This document shows positions 7,956-17,335 of a stretch of 64,000 nucleotides of DNA, piece after piece. The stretch spans positions 722,982 through 786,981 of the forward strand of contig MEPP01000001.1 of assembly GCA_001769855.1 (NCBI GenBank), given 5' to 3'. Source of the stretch: Bdellovibrionales bacterium GWA2_49_15 (GTDB taxonomy: Bacteria; Bdellovibrionota; Bacteriovoracia; Bacteriovoracales; Bacteriovoracaceae). The notes beneath the pieces were generated by a model. The model was not told the DNA's origin. It did not search any database and saw nothing but the letters and a program-made list of their open reading frames with translations. The translations under genes were made by a program, and so were the position numbers. How positions within the stretch are numbered: the first letter of the stretch is position 1; every line of letters starts with the position of its first letter.

Positions 7956-8762
7956 CTACATTCCGTTTAGATCGACTAAAACACGTAACAGTAAGTGGCC
8001 TCCGAAGCTAAACGAAAACTTAGGAGCATGATCGAGTACCAGATGAACGTAGAGAGTTACCCGTCTGTTATTTTTCAACACTTGCTTCCAATTACCTTGG
8101 TGCACGCTCATATCAAAACATTTACCGGCACAGCCAAGATCACTCAGTCCCTTATAGTAACTCAAGGCCAGGAGTGCCCCCTTGTAGCGTTCCGGCAAAG
8201 TGGTTGCATCAACCAGCTCTTTTCCATCGGGACTGCCACTGCCATTCGTGGTGGTTACGACGGGTGCCGTAGCCCCGCTGGCATCAGCAATTTTGATATA
8301 AACTTCCAGTGATTTTATAAAGGAGAAGTTTGGTGCGGCAGCACCCTCGTGATCAAGACTGGAGTCATCGTCCATAACGATGTGAACATTTTGAAGTAGG
8401 ATCTCTTTTACAAAAGCAAAATCCACACCATCCAGATCTTTTAAATCATAGTCAATTGGCTCAAGGTCGAGGACACCTGTTTGACCGCGCTCTATATTGA
8501 CGTCAGCGATCATTTCAGCCAGTCGGCGAAAGGCCCCACCAATATGCCCGATGTTCCCGATCGTGCTAAACTCATCCTGAACGGGCACGCGCTGAATAGG
8601 AATAAAGAAGGTCAGGGGCGCACCACGATTCACCTGGTCTTCGAGACGCTCGATGGGAAATGCAGGCGTAATTTTTTCTTGTGTTACACAGCCGATCGTG
8701 AAAATTCCCAAGAAGACACTCAATAGGACAACTACACCAAAGCCATTATTTTTTTGTCCCAT
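7956..8762 (-). CDS. Lipoprotein of unknown function
   Basis: 268 residues. Signal peptide of type II: a basic start, hydrophobic stretch and lipobox FTIGC with Cys at about residue 25. The mature part is acidic and beta-rich, with no motif I recognise; it contains two Cys (LGCAGKCFDM). The residue after the lipid Cys is Val, so outer-membrane sorting would be expected under the Lol rule used for enterobacteria. It lies upstream of the glycosyltransferase gene on the same strand. No function proposed. Confidence 0.7.
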   Translation of the reverse strand: MGQKNNGFGVVVLLSVFLGIFTIGCVTQEKITPAFPIERLEDQVNRGAPLTFFIPIQRVPVQDEFSTIGNIGHIGGAFRRLAEMIADVNIERGQTGVLDLEPIDYDLKDLDGVDFAFVKEILLQNVHIVMDDDSSLDHEGAAAPNFSFIKSLEVYIKIADASGATAPVVTTTNGSGSPDGKELVDATTLPERYKGALLALSYYKGLSDLGCAGKCFDMSVHQGNWKQVLKNNRRVTLYVHLVLDHAPKFSFSFGGHLLLRVLVDLNGM

Positions 8763-9010
8763 GCTTGACTCTCGCTCAAATGAAAAAACTTGACGGAAAT
8801 TCCCTGACGCCCTTATACCAGGAATCTCACACCAAAGTAGGCCCCCATAAAAAATATTCCTGAACGATCGTACAACTTATTACCTGGAGCGTAAACATCG
8901 CAATACAAATGTCATTCCAAGTAGTTGGCCATAGGCTTGCAGTTTTTGAAAAAATTGCAGACACAAACGATTTGACTGGATACGAACTTTTTTTCGGGCA
9001 TAATTACGCA

Positions 9011-10264
9011 ATGCAAAAACGGTCTTTTTTGATCTTTATTTTCATCCTTTTACCGATGCTTCCCGAAGCCTTCGCCTCGTATTACGACACCTTACCAAAA
9101 GGAGTGCGTGCGGTGGTGCTAAGGCAGGTCACCACAGACAATATCAATTCTTCCTTCACCGGAAATCAGCAGGAAAAGCAGTATTTTCTTAAATTGAGCT
9201 TAGATGCCCGTGCTCTTGAGGGCGCGCAGGCGATTTTTTCCAACTATCTGCAAGCGCTTAAGGCCCAATCGCCGGCGGCCTATGATGCTCTTCAGTTAGG
9301 TGAGTATGAAATTAGCGCCCACGCCCAGGTGGATGTGCAAGGATTAGGTGTGGCCTATGGGATTACTGACCGGCTTACCAGCTATATCAGCTTTCCCTAT
9401 TTCCATGCCAATGTGAACATCGACATGGTGAGAACAAAGGGCAACAACAATGAGGAAGTGCAGCGGCTCCTGAGGGTCAATAACAGTGATCCGACGACAG
9501 TGTCGACCGTGAATTCTATCATTGTGGGTGTCACAAACAGTTTACCTGACGCGAGCGGGGGCGTGATTCAATCTGCGGTGGTGAATTATTATGGCTACCG
9601 CCCGATTGGTGACTGGCAGGGTCAGGGGCTGGGGGACATTGAACTGGCCAGCATTTATCGCCTCACAGATTGGGCCGATGCCGGTCTGGCCACAACCTTG
9701 GGCATTGTGCTTCCAACGGGACGAACCGACGACCCCGATATTATTCAAGATTTTGCTTTTGGGGATGGGCAATTCGACCTGTTCGCGGAGTTTGGTGGCG
9801 GCTTTCGCGCCGGTGTAAGCAACTGGTATAGCGACTCCTCACTGCGATATACCTTCCAGGCCCCTTCGACTAAAACGTTGCGAGTTCCGGATTCCCCTGA
9901 GTATCCATTGGGCAGCAAGAAGGCGACCTTCTATGAGAAGTTGGGAGATAAGATCGATTTTTTCGCCGGTGAGACCTATAAGTTTAACGACATGTTTAGC
10001 TCCACTCTCTCGTACCTCTACAATTATACTTTTGAGTCGAGCTATGAATCCGCCTACCCCGAAGCCGACGGCATCTTGGCCAAAGATACCCAGAAATCTT
10101 CCCACATTGCCAAGGCCGAAGTGGCCTTTACCACCGTGGAGCTCTTTAAGAAAAATAAATTTTTCGCCCCGATCGCACTCAGCGTGAGTGGTCAAAAGAC
10201 CTTGCGGGGACAGAATATTCCAAGTTACACCCGATATGATTTTGAATTTCGACTTTTCTTCTAG
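9011..10264 (+). CDS. Outer membrane beta-barrel protein of unknown function
   Basis: 417 residues. ATG 9011 gives a signal peptide (MQKRSFLIFIFILLPMLPEAFA) followed by SYYDTLP. The mature part is rich in amphipathic strands and ends in DFEFRLFF, with the terminal Phe typical of barrels. Blocks such as GLGVAYGITDRLTSYISFPY and LATTLGIVLPTGRTDDPDI resemble transporter-like barrels of the FadL / MetA-pathway group. Translation from 8909 would put 34 residues before the signal peptide and is rejected. The 248 bases before this gene show no other gene. Its stop codon shares the sequence CTAG with the stop of the convergent epimerase gene. Confidence 0.75.
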   Translation: MQKRSFLIFIFILLPMLPEAFASYYDTLPKGVRAVVLRQVTTDNINSSFTGNQQEKQYFLKLSLDARALEGAQAIFSNYLQALKAQSPAAYDALQLGEYEISAHAQVDVQGLGVAYGITDRLTSYISFPYFHANVNIDMVRTKGNNNEEVQRLLRVNNSDPTTVSTVNSIIVGVTNSLPDASGGVIQSAVVNYYGYRPIGDWQGQGLGDIELASIYRLTDWADAGLATTLGIVLPTGRTDDPDIIQDFAFGDGQFDLFAEFGGGFRAGVSNWYSDSSLRYTFQAPSTKTLRVPDSPEYPLGSKKATFYEKLGDKIDFFAGETYKFNDMFSSTLSYLYNYTFESSYESAYPEADGILAKDTQKSSHIAKAEVAFTTVELFKKNKFFAPIALSVSGQKTLRGQNIPSYTRYDFEFRLFF

Positions 10265-11274
10265 TGGTATTCGGGCCAGATCAATTTGCCTTGATCTTCC
10301 TGAACAAGATTAAACGGGTCTGCCGCCAACAAGAGGTGCCCGTCTAAATCGAAAAAATCGGCGAGACAGGCCAGCTGCATGGCCCACGAGATACCCAGGC
10401 TGGTTTCAACCATACAACCGAGCATGGTCTTTAGCCCGAGGGCACGGGCGGACTTAAGCTGTCCCATGGCCTTAAAAATGCCACCGCTTTTCATCAGCTT
10501 AATATTGACCCCGTGGAAGCGTTCCTTATGATACGAAGTGATTTCCTTATCAGTCACCGACTCATCGGCAAAAAGGGGGAAGGGCGATTTACCTTTGATA
10601 AGTAGATAATCATCCCCGCGATCAGCGGGTAGAGGCTGCTCAATAAACTGAATTCGAAAGGGCTTCAAGCTCTCGGCCACTCGAAGGAACTCATGGGGAT
10701 CAGTAAATGCCTCGTTGGCGTCAAGACGAATCCATCCGGAGTAGACCGCCGCGAGCGCCGCCACACGCTCATAAACATTCTGACTGTCGGTTTTAAGTTT
10801 CAAGGATGAAAATCGGGTTAATTTTCGACCGGTGACAAATTCACCAATTTCTTCCGTCGGCATGATCGGCAATGAAAAAGAGGTGCTGATGGCATTGATC
10901 TTCTTCAAGCGTAAAAAGGCTGGAATTTCCTTGCCGATAAACTGAGACACGTAGTGAATGAATGCCGCCTCAAGACCAAAGCGCAGCGAGGCCGGAATAT
11001 TTTCCAGGGAGGCCATGTAATCCTGGAACTCTTCCATGGTATGCCACTCGGGGTTCCACTCCTGCTGAAAGCGTTTAAAGGCCTCTTCCGTCAGGGCGGC
11101 ACTTTCGCCGTAGCGGATATTAAAGGCCACCTCGCCCATCCCCACTAAATTCTTCATACTTCCATTTCCTTTGGCGCGCACGACAAAGTTATTTTTCTCA
11201 GTTGAAGAGTTGCGGGCAATTTTCCAGGTTAAATTGAGAGGTAAAGTAATTTTTTCCAGTTCGAAAGATGCCAT
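10261..11274 (-). CDS. Enolase-superfamily enzyme, likely L-Ala-D/L-Glu dipeptide epimerase
   Basis: 337 residues. Muconate-lactonising-type enolase. Catalytic Lys of the KxK pair in SLKLKTD, metal ligands Asp in RLDANEAF, Glu in IEQPLP and Asp in FADESV, and the second Lys in NIKLMKSGG are all present. The end DGHLLLAADPF is typical of dipeptide epimerases, which convert L-Ala-D-Glu from recycled murein to L-Ala-L-Glu. O-succinylbenzoate synthase is the main alternative, but no menaquinone genes are near. There is no mpaA or mpl next to it. Stops tail to tail with the barrel gene. Confidence 0.8.
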   Translation of the reverse strand: MASFELEKITLPLNLTWKIARNSSTEKNNFVVRAKGNGSMKNLVGMGEVAFNIRYGESAALTEEAFKRFQQEWNPEWHTMEEFQDYMASLENIPASLRFGLEAAFIHYVSQFIGKEIPAFLRLKKINAISTSFSLPIMPTEEIGEFVTGRKLTRFSSLKLKTDSQNVYERVAALAAVYSGWIRLDANEAFTDPHEFLRVAESLKPFRIQFIEQPLPADRGDDYLLIKGKSPFPLFADESVTDKEITSYHKERFHGVNIKLMKSGGIFKAMGQLKSARALGLKTMLGCMVETSLGISWAMQLACLADFFDLDGHLLLAADPFNLVQEDQGKLIWPEYH

Positions 11275-11358
11275 CCGATTATTATAAACTAAAATGGCCT
11301 AAAGCGTGACGAGTTTCCTATACCCGAGGTTTACACTTTTTAGCCTTTTCTCGTTATA

Positions 11359-12444
11359 ATGAAGCTTATGCTGAAAACAGAATTGATCACACGGGGAGTG
11401 ATTTCCCTATTTCTGGTCTTTATTGTGGGAAAAATTATCGCGGTCATGCTGCAGAGCTTGTTCAATCGCGCCTCGACCGGCCGTTCAAACAAACCTCATG
11501 ATCTTGACCGCATGATCGAGCGACAAAAAGATATTCTACGGGCCAAAAGTGGCCTAATCGGTCAGTCATCGCAAGCTCAAGCTGAAGCGACGCCCTCCAG
11601 AAGCGCCACTGAAACTGCTTATCATAATTTGATTTTAAAAGGCGGCGATCAAGACAACGCCAAAAAGATGCTGGAGCTGTTTGATCACCTGCAATGGGGC
11701 GACGGAAAATTGTATGCGCAAGTGCAGCAGCGTCTGCTTCAACGATGGTGTATCCGTTGTGAAACTCAAGATGTTGGGCACGGCCTGAAATACATTTTGG
11801 CCCACGATTTACTCCTCAAGCTAAACACCAAAGTGCTACCCAGCTTTGACGAGAGCATGAATCTTTTAGAGTTATATCTCTTCCTGGGCCACATCGGACA
11901 GGCCATCGACACCGGCAGTTCCCCAATGCTCGACCACCAATCCCATCAGACTCATTATCGCGTCCACTCTCTGGTGAAGGCCATGGATTTGGTGTGGGCC
12001 AGTATGTTAGGCAAGAATGAGAAAGAAGCCTTGGCCCTCATCCTTAAGGCCGGCCAAATGAACAAAGGCAAGGCCGCGAGCGGATGCGAGGCACTTTTTC
12101 TGCAACTCATTATCCCTAAAAGAAAGGAAGATTTTTTAAGTACGGAACGGATACTGGGCAAAATTCGCGAGTGGGCCTTTGTCTTTGATGCCTTGACTCC
12201 CATGGCCCCCATCAATGGCAAAAAAGATCTAGCCGGGGCCTTGCGAATCTTCGGACTCAAGAAAATGTCGAACCTGGAAGAGATAAAAAAAATTTACAAA
12301 GATCTGGCCAATCGCAAACATCCCGATAAACTGATGGCAAAAGGCGTTCCCGCGCAATGGTTGAAGGTTGCGACTGAAAATTTCACAACTATTCAAATGG
12401 CCTACGATATTTTGCAGGATTGTGCAGGGACTGAGAAAGGATAA
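11359..12444 (+). CDS. Membrane-anchored J-domain protein, DjlA-like layout
   Basis: 361 residues. One membrane helix at about residues 10-30, a short Ser/Ala/Gln linker, an all-helical middle of about 200 residues without a motif I recognise, and a C-terminal J-domain (about 295-355) with HPD in NRKHPDKL. J-domains stimulate DnaK ATPase, so this should recruit DnaK to the inner membrane. The order helix-middle-J matches DjlA, although the TerB-like signature of DjlA is not evident. The next gene starts 3 bases after its stop, and the AAAGGA before that start overlaps this gene's end, so the two are translationally coupled. Confidence 0.75.
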   Translation: MKLMLKTELITRGVISLFLVFIVGKIIAVMLQSLFNRASTGRSNKPHDLDRMIERQKDILRAKSGLIGQSSQAQAEATPSRSATETAYHNLILKGGDQDNAKKMLELFDHLQWGDGKLYAQVQQRLLQRWCIRCETQDVGHGLKYILAHDLLLKLNTKVLPSFDESMNLLELYLFLGHIGQAIDTGSSPMLDHQSHQTHYRVHSLVKAMDLVWASMLGKNEKEALALILKAGQMNKGKAASGCEALFLQLIIPKRKEDFLSTERILGKIREWAFVFDALTPMAPINGKKDLAGALRIFGLKKMSNLEEIKKIYKDLANRKHPDKLMAKGVPAQWLKVATENFTTIQMAYDILQDCAGTEKG

Positions 12445-12447
12445 CTT

Positions 12448-14094
12448 ATGACGATCCAAAAAGATCAAGATCTGGTTGCGGAGCTTACCGAACGTCTGAT
12501 TCATCTGATCAGCGAAACCAATGGTGTCTCGCTCAATCATACCCTCGAATTACTTTCATTGGACCCGGACATTCGCAAAGATCCGCTTCTGTTAAGACCC
12601 ATCAATGAGTTTCGCCGTCTTATCAAAGGATTCCAAGAAGATGAGGTCGACATTGATACTCTGCTCAACCACCCAATTTCTTCGGGTCTTTTTCAATTTT
12701 TTAAACGCTTCCCCCTCACCTACTACGAAGAGCATATCCATCTCACTGGCAGCTTGAGCGCTGAGTTTATTTTTCCCCGGCTAAAAAAATTGCTGGAGGG
12801 CCCACAGCATAAAATTTATGAGCAGAAGATTGTCGAGATCTACGGAGAGACGGCCCTTCCCATTCGCTCGCCGGAAGATGTCGATATGCTCATTCGACTG
12901 AAAGACGGCGAACAGTTTGATCGCTATCTCAAAATATTACTCTTGCCAAAATTGATTCTCAACTCCCGGAAAGCGCATGAGGAGGCGGCCTACCATATGG
13001 CGCAGGAGCTGCACCAAAAATACAACGTGGGAAATATTCGCTTGAAATTCACCCTTTCACGCGTCACCTCGGTAACCGATGAGCAAATTCCTGGCATCGA
13101 CAGTTTGGCGGATGAGGACGTGGTCCTGGGCCTCTATGATGGTTTCAAGCTCTATCAAAAAGAAAATCCTCTTTTTGGTTTTACGCTCTCACCGAGCTTT
13201 AGAAAGGAAGCCAAGTTTTTCGACAGTAAGGCATTTAAGACAAAGCAGGCGCATATCAATGCGCAGGTCGAGTCCGTCTTAGGTCTTCTGGACAAATTCC
13301 CCTGTCTCGTTCCTCATTTATGTGACATCGATACGGTTGGTGATGAAAGGGAGCTTTTCCGAAAAAAACATTTTGAGGAAATGCGCGCAGGATTGCGCCG
13401 CCTTCAGTACCATGGGCTCAAAATTCGAAGTCACCACGGCGAAACTTGGAAAATTTTGCGAACGGGTATTCAATCAGTCGATAATGCCATGAACATCTGG
13501 CACATTGATACACTGGAACATGGGCTTTCACTCGGCATCAATCCCAATTACTATTTTCACCGCATCTATCAACGGGTGATGGAAATCAACACGATGGAGA
13601 CCGCAGTCGAGAAAAATACCCAGGACTATTTAGAACTCATGGATATGATGTGGTATGACACGAAGGTGAGACAAAAACTCATTCGAGGGACAAAACTTAA
13701 CGAGCGTGAGCGTCTTGAATTTCTTAAGGTAAAATTCCACACCGCCCGAGAGATAGAGCATTATCAGCATGACGTGTTGAATCGCATGATCAACAAAAAA
13801 GTGAGTCTGGTGGCCCTTCCCTCCTCTAATTTAAAATTAACCGGCTGCTTTCCGGACTACAAGGACCATCCTTTTTCCTGGTGGGAAAAGAAAGGGGTAC
13901 AGCTGGGCATTGGCACGGATAACTATATTACTCTCAGCACTAATTATATTCACGAGCTGCTCACCATCCTCTACTCCGACTCAGAAAATTTAAAAATTAC
14001 CAAGCTCCTCATGGTGGCGACCCGTGAAACTCGCCGCCCCTATGTCAGTCATCTCCTGTGGAAGATGAAAAAACAGACGATGGGCATTGCTTAG
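12448..14094 (+). CDS. Adenosine-deaminase-like metal-dependent hydrolase
   Basis: 548 residues, longer than usual adenosine deaminases (about 340) because of extra N-terminal and middle parts. The deaminase signature is intact: HIHLTGS (His96 and His98, zinc ligands), SHHGET (zinc His and catalytic Glu), DTLEHGLSLG (catalytic His), LPSSNLKLTG and GIGTDN (final Asp ligand). This points to hydrolytic deamination of adenosine or a related purine in the cytoplasm; the substrate is uncertain because of the length. Coupled to the upstream J-domain gene and 20 bases before the pentapeptide gene. Confidence 0.82.
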   Translation: MTIQKDQDLVAELTERLIHLISETNGVSLNHTLELLSLDPDIRKDPLLLRPINEFRRLIKGFQEDEVDIDTLLNHPISSGLFQFFKRFPLTYYEEHIHLTGSLSAEFIFPRLKKLLEGPQHKIYEQKIVEIYGETALPIRSPEDVDMLIRLKDGEQFDRYLKILLLPKLILNSRKAHEEAAYHMAQELHQKYNVGNIRLKFTLSRVTSVTDEQIPGIDSLADEDVVLGLYDGFKLYQKENPLFGFTLSPSFRKEAKFFDSKAFKTKQAHINAQVESVLGLLDKFPCLVPHLCDIDTVGDERELFRKKHFEEMRAGLRRLQYHGLKIRSHHGETWKILRTGIQSVDNAMNIWHIDTLEHGLSLGINPNYYFHRIYQRVMEINTMETAVEKNTQDYLELMDMMWYDTKVRQKLIRGTKLNERERLEFLKVKFHTAREIEHYQHDVLNRMINKKVSLVALPSSNLKLTGCFPDYKDHPFSWWEKKGVQLGIGTDNYITLSTNYIHELLTILYSDSENLKITKLLMVATRETRRPYVSHLLWKMKKQTMGIA

Positions 14095-14114
14095 GCCAGC
14101 CCTCAGGATTTCAT

Positions 14115-14699
14115 TTGGAAAAATCAAACTCCCTTAATATTGAAAATGAAACGTATACGCCGAAAAATATTTCCACCTTGACCTGGAATGATGAAGAGTT
14201 TTGCAATTGTGAATTTCACCATTTGGACCTGCCGAGTGTGGTGTTTAAAAATTGCAAATTCTTTGAATGTAAATTTTATCATTGCAATCTGTCCAATCTT
14301 AAAGTTGATTCCTCCACCTTTCGTGACAACTTCTTTTCACAAAGCAAAGTGATTGGAATAAATTGGACTTATGCTACATCCGTTTCCACCCTGAAATTTG
14401 ATCAGTCCATTCTCGATTATTCTGTTTTTATGGGGCTGCAGCTTAAAGCTTCCGTTTTCAGCAATTCATCTCTGAAAAAAGTTGATTTTTCGGGCTGCCA
14501 TTTAAGAAATTCGGATTTCAGAAAATGTGATTTGCTGGAAGCGACGTTCAATAATAGCAATCTTGAGCTGTGTGATTTCAGAGAGGCCATAAACTATTTG
14601 ATTGATCTTTCAACCGTCAAATTATCCAAGGCAAAGTTCAGTTTCCCCGAGGCCATGGGTCTTTTAAAAGTTCTAGATATTCATATTGAAGGATTCTAA
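14115..14699 (+). CDS. Pentapeptide-repeat protein, Qnr/MfpA-like
   Basis: 194 residues. A right-handed quadrilateral beta-helix protein: many five-residue units with Phe or Leu in the middle (CNCEF, VVFKNC, KKVDFSGCHLRNSDFRKCDL). Length and the C-terminal end (KLSKAKFSFPEAMGLLKVLDI), which matches the closing helix of Qnr proteins, suggest the Qnr group that mimics DNA and protects gyrase from quinolones. I chose TTG 14115, with AGGA at 14105-14108; GTG 14058 is an alternative that would overlap the hydrolase gene by 37 bases. The 3' end overlaps the convergent heptosyltransferase by 27 bases. DNA-gyrase binding is an inference. Confidence 0.72.
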   Translation: MEKSNSLNIENETYTPKNISTLTWNDEEFCNCEFHHLDLPSVVFKNCKFFECKFYHCNLSNLKVDSSTFRDNFFSQSKVIGINWTYATSVSTLKFDQSILDYSVFMGLQLKASVFSNSSLKKVDFSGCHLRNSDFRKCDLLEATFNNSNLELCDFREAINYLIDLSTVKLSKAKFSFPEAMGLLKVLDIHIEGF

Positions 14700-15707
14700 C
14701 TTCGATTGCTTGATCGCCCGTGCCACGACTTCAGGCGTGATGGCCGTCATGCATTCTTGATAGATCTCTCGGTGACACTTACCACGCCCATCCTTCGTGC
14801 AGGGTCGACACGGAAGCGCCACCTCAAGCGTGCGGATCGTCTGGCCACTGCAAAAGCCAAAGGCGGTGGGGCCCATGAGCGAAATTCCAGGGTGTCCCAG
14901 CAAATCGGCCATATGAATCATCCCTGTATCGGCGGAAATCAGAAGTTCACAGCAGGTGATGGCGTAGGCACTTTCCGCCAGTGACAACTTCCCTGCCAAA
15001 TTCAAAACTCGCTCGGGTGCCGCCAGAGCGATGTCGGCCAAAAAATTATCCTGGGGCCCGCCCAGAAGCACAAATTGTTGCTCGGGAAGTAACTCGATTA
15101 ACTTTTTCCAATGTTCAGTAGGCCAGCGCTTCATGGCCCAGGCGGCGGATGGGGCCAGGGCGATGTGCTTGTTTTTCGGCAGGAGACTCTGCACTCGCTC
15201 GCGAAGATTCTGGGTAAAACTCCACTGCCCCTTGAGAATATAATCAACAGGTGCCCCCAGCGCTCGCAGAGGCGCTAAATATGAAATCATGCCGCGGAAA
15301 GGTTTGGGAAAGAGATTCACTTTGAAAAAGAAAAGAAAGAGTCGCCTCAGGCGTTCTTTGGAACGAGTAAAAACTCTTCGGGGAAGAATAAACCAAAACG
15401 GCCGTAAAACCCACTTCAGAACCAAGGTACGCAAATTTTGATGAGCATCATAGATAACATTGTAGCCTTCCTGGTGATCGCTTTTCCTTATCTGCCAGGC
15501 CAGCTGGATGAGCCCGAGAAATCCTTTTTTACGATCCAACGACCATATTTTTTTGACTCGGACATCGAGCTCCAAGAGTCCGGTAAATTCCTGCTTCGTC
15601 ACCCACTCGATCGTGGCATCCGGGTAGCGCGAAAGCAGGGCCGAAATGACAGACATGGCCTGCACAATATCGCCCATGCTCGAAAAGCGAATAATTAATA
15701 TTTTCAC
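14673..15707 (-). CDS. Glycosyltransferase family 9, heptosyltransferase-like
   Basis: 344 residues. Starts MKILIIRFSSMGDIVQAM, the family-9 signature in which the Ser-Met-Gly-Asp loop binds ADP-heptose; the second half has HIALAPSAAWAMKRWPTEHW, FVLLGGPQD and SADTGMIHMADLLGHPGISLMGPT, typical of WaaC/WaaF/WaaQ. It adds heptose to the inner core of LPS at the inner membrane. Which of the core positions is used cannot be told. The Cys-rich end (ALPCRPCTKDGRGKCHREIYQEC) is common in this family. Confidence 0.88.
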   Translation of the reverse strand: MKILIIRFSSMGDIVQAMSVISALLSRYPDATIEWVTKQEFTGLLELDVRVKKIWSLDRKKGFLGLIQLAWQIRKSDHQEGYNVIYDAHQNLRTLVLKWVLRPFWFILPRRVFTRSKERLRRLFLFFFKVNLFPKPFRGMISYLAPLRALGAPVDYILKGQWSFTQNLRERVQSLLPKNKHIALAPSAAWAMKRWPTEHWKKLIELLPEQQFVLLGGPQDNFLADIALAAPERVLNLAGKLSLAESAYAITCCELLISADTGMIHMADLLGHPGISLMGPTAFGFCSGQTIRTLEVALPCRPCTKDGRGKCHREIYQECMTAITPEVVARAIKQSKLESFNMNI

Positions 15708-15799
15708 ATCTAAATTCCAGGCGCTTTAGTTGATCAAAACTTTCAACAACCTTATTTTACCTTATTTTTCACAATTCCACCTCTCCATCCTTTGCCTCT

Positions 15800-15827
15800 T
15801 TGGAAGAGAGAACTACAATATTATAAA
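15800..15827 (+). promoter_or_regulatory. Possible sigma-70 type promoter of the papain-like protease gene
   Basis: TTGGAA (15800-15805) and TATAAA (15822-15827) are 16 bases apart, 19 bases before ATG 15846. The match is fair in both boxes; the leader would be only about 12 bases. Confidence 0.35.
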
Positions 15828-15845
15828 CCATTTTGTGAGGGAAGA

Positions 15846-17321
15846 ATGTTTATGCTCAGTAAAAGCCAGAAAAATGTGCTCATACTCATTACCGTATTTT
15901 TAATTCCATCTGGGAGCTGGGCAAGAACGATCTCGGCCAAGACCGACGTCACGGCCGATTTCGGTCCAAATACGATGGCGGTCCTGGGTGCCCTTGAAGC
16001 AGAAACCGGCGTGGTTCATACTCCAGATGCCTCACCTGCGAAGGCCGATGACACTACCGTGAAACCGGTTTCGACACCGGAGCCCACGCCAGGACCAACT
16101 CCTGAGCCAACTCCTACCCCCGCTCCAACTCCAAAAAAACTATCCGCGGGTGAGCAAAAAATTCAAGAGATGCTCAAAAAGAATCGCCAAAAGATTGCGG
16201 AAGACCAGGGACTTAAGATTGAGGACGGGGAAAGCGGAGCCGACCTGGTCGCCAAGGCACGGGAAAAAACCAAAACGGATGCCAAGAATGCACCTGTGAA
16301 CAGCAATTCTAACAGCTCCGAAGAGAGCAAGGATGCCGCGCGGCCTGGTGAGAGTTTGCGCGATCAATATTTAAGAAATCTCACCAACTTAAAACGCAAG
16401 AATCAGGACACGCTCAAGAGCATGCGCTCCCAGGTACAGGACACCTACGCGCGCTGGAAAGAAAAGCAGCAGGAGTTCTTGAAGAACCTCAAGACCTATA
16501 AAGAAAATACGATCCCTTTAAAGAATATGTCCAGTGCCCCCCAAGGAAATTTTGCCAAAAGTAAAAAGCTTTCCCTGGCGGCCGGCGCCAAGGTGAATAC
16601 TCAAGACGTATGGCTTGTTCCCCGCGCCTTTGAGGTTCCTGTTCGCGACCAGGCCAAACGACCGACCTGTGCCGCCTTTACAGGTGTCCGGGCACACGAG
16701 CTTCTTCTCGCGCAGAATGGTATTGATGCTGATCTCTCGGAACAGTACTTTTACTGGGCCAGCAAACCTAACTGCGCCTCCCGCCCCTGTAACGATAAAG
16801 GTTCATGGGTTTTAGAAGGGCTTGAGCAAACTCACGCGAAAGGAAAATCCCTGCCGAAAGAAGAAGATTGCCCATACGTCGACACCAGCTTGCCCGGCAA
16901 TGAGACCCAAATCCCCATGAGCAACGCCTGCACTGGCCATGGATATGCGCAGGCAAGAGAATACTATCCTTTGAATTCTCAGTCAGAAATCAAGAACACC
17001 TTAGAGCAAAACATTCCAGTCATGGCCGGTTTTACACTCACGCCAAACTTTTATACCACGAAGGGGCTTGTGACCTTGGCCGATAGCAATCTCGAGGGGA
17101 AAACAGACTCCCATGCCAGCGGCCATGCTGTTATCATTGTCGGCTACATGAAACTTGGGGAAAAATATAAAAGCGAAGGGACCGTGTGTTACATCATCAG
17201 TAACAGCTGGTCTGAAGGTTGGGGCGCTGGAGGTCATGGCTGCCTGACCGAAGCTTGGGTCAAGAAAAATTTAATTCCTCACGCCCTCATGGCCTTGCGA
17301 GCGATTGACGTTACTAATTAG
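15846..17321 (+). CDS. Secreted papain-family (C1A) cysteine protease with Pro/Thr linker
   Basis: 491 residues. Signal peptide ending near GSWA; a proline-rich linker of PTPEP-type repeats at about residues 75-98; a charged, probably coiled-coil stretch (about 100-235); then a C1 peptidase domain. All active-site residues are visible: oxyanion Gln269 in VRDQ, Cys275 in RPTCAAFTG, His427 in SGHAVIIVGY and Asn453 in SNSWSEGWG. The N-terminal region may act as a propeptide or hold the enzyme at the wall. ATG 15852 is an alternative start; GAGGGAAG precedes both. It lies 14 bases before pilT on the same strand. A role in nutrition or in attacking other cells is only an inference. Confidence 0.88.
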   Translation: MFMLSKSQKNVLILITVFLIPSGSWARTISAKTDVTADFGPNTMAVLGALEAETGVVHTPDASPAKADDTTVKPVSTPEPTPGPTPEPTPTPAPTPKKLSAGEQKIQEMLKKNRQKIAEDQGLKIEDGESGADLVAKAREKTKTDAKNAPVNSNSNSSEESKDAARPGESLRDQYLRNLTNLKRKNQDTLKSMRSQVQDTYARWKEKQQEFLKNLKTYKENTIPLKNMSSAPQGNFAKSKKLSLAAGAKVNTQDVWLVPRAFEVPVRDQAKRPTCAAFTGVRAHELLLAQNGIDADLSEQYFYWASKPNCASRPCNDKGSWVLEGLEQTHAKGKSLPKEEDCPYVDTSLPGNETQIPMSNACTGHGYAQAREYYPLNSQSEIKNTLEQNIPVMAGFTLTPNFYTTKGLVTLADSNLEGKTDSHASGHAVIIVGYMKLGEKYKSEGTVCYIISNSWSEGWGAGGHGCLTEAWVKKNLIPHALMALRAIDVTN

Positions 17322-17335
17322 GTCCGGAGAATAAA

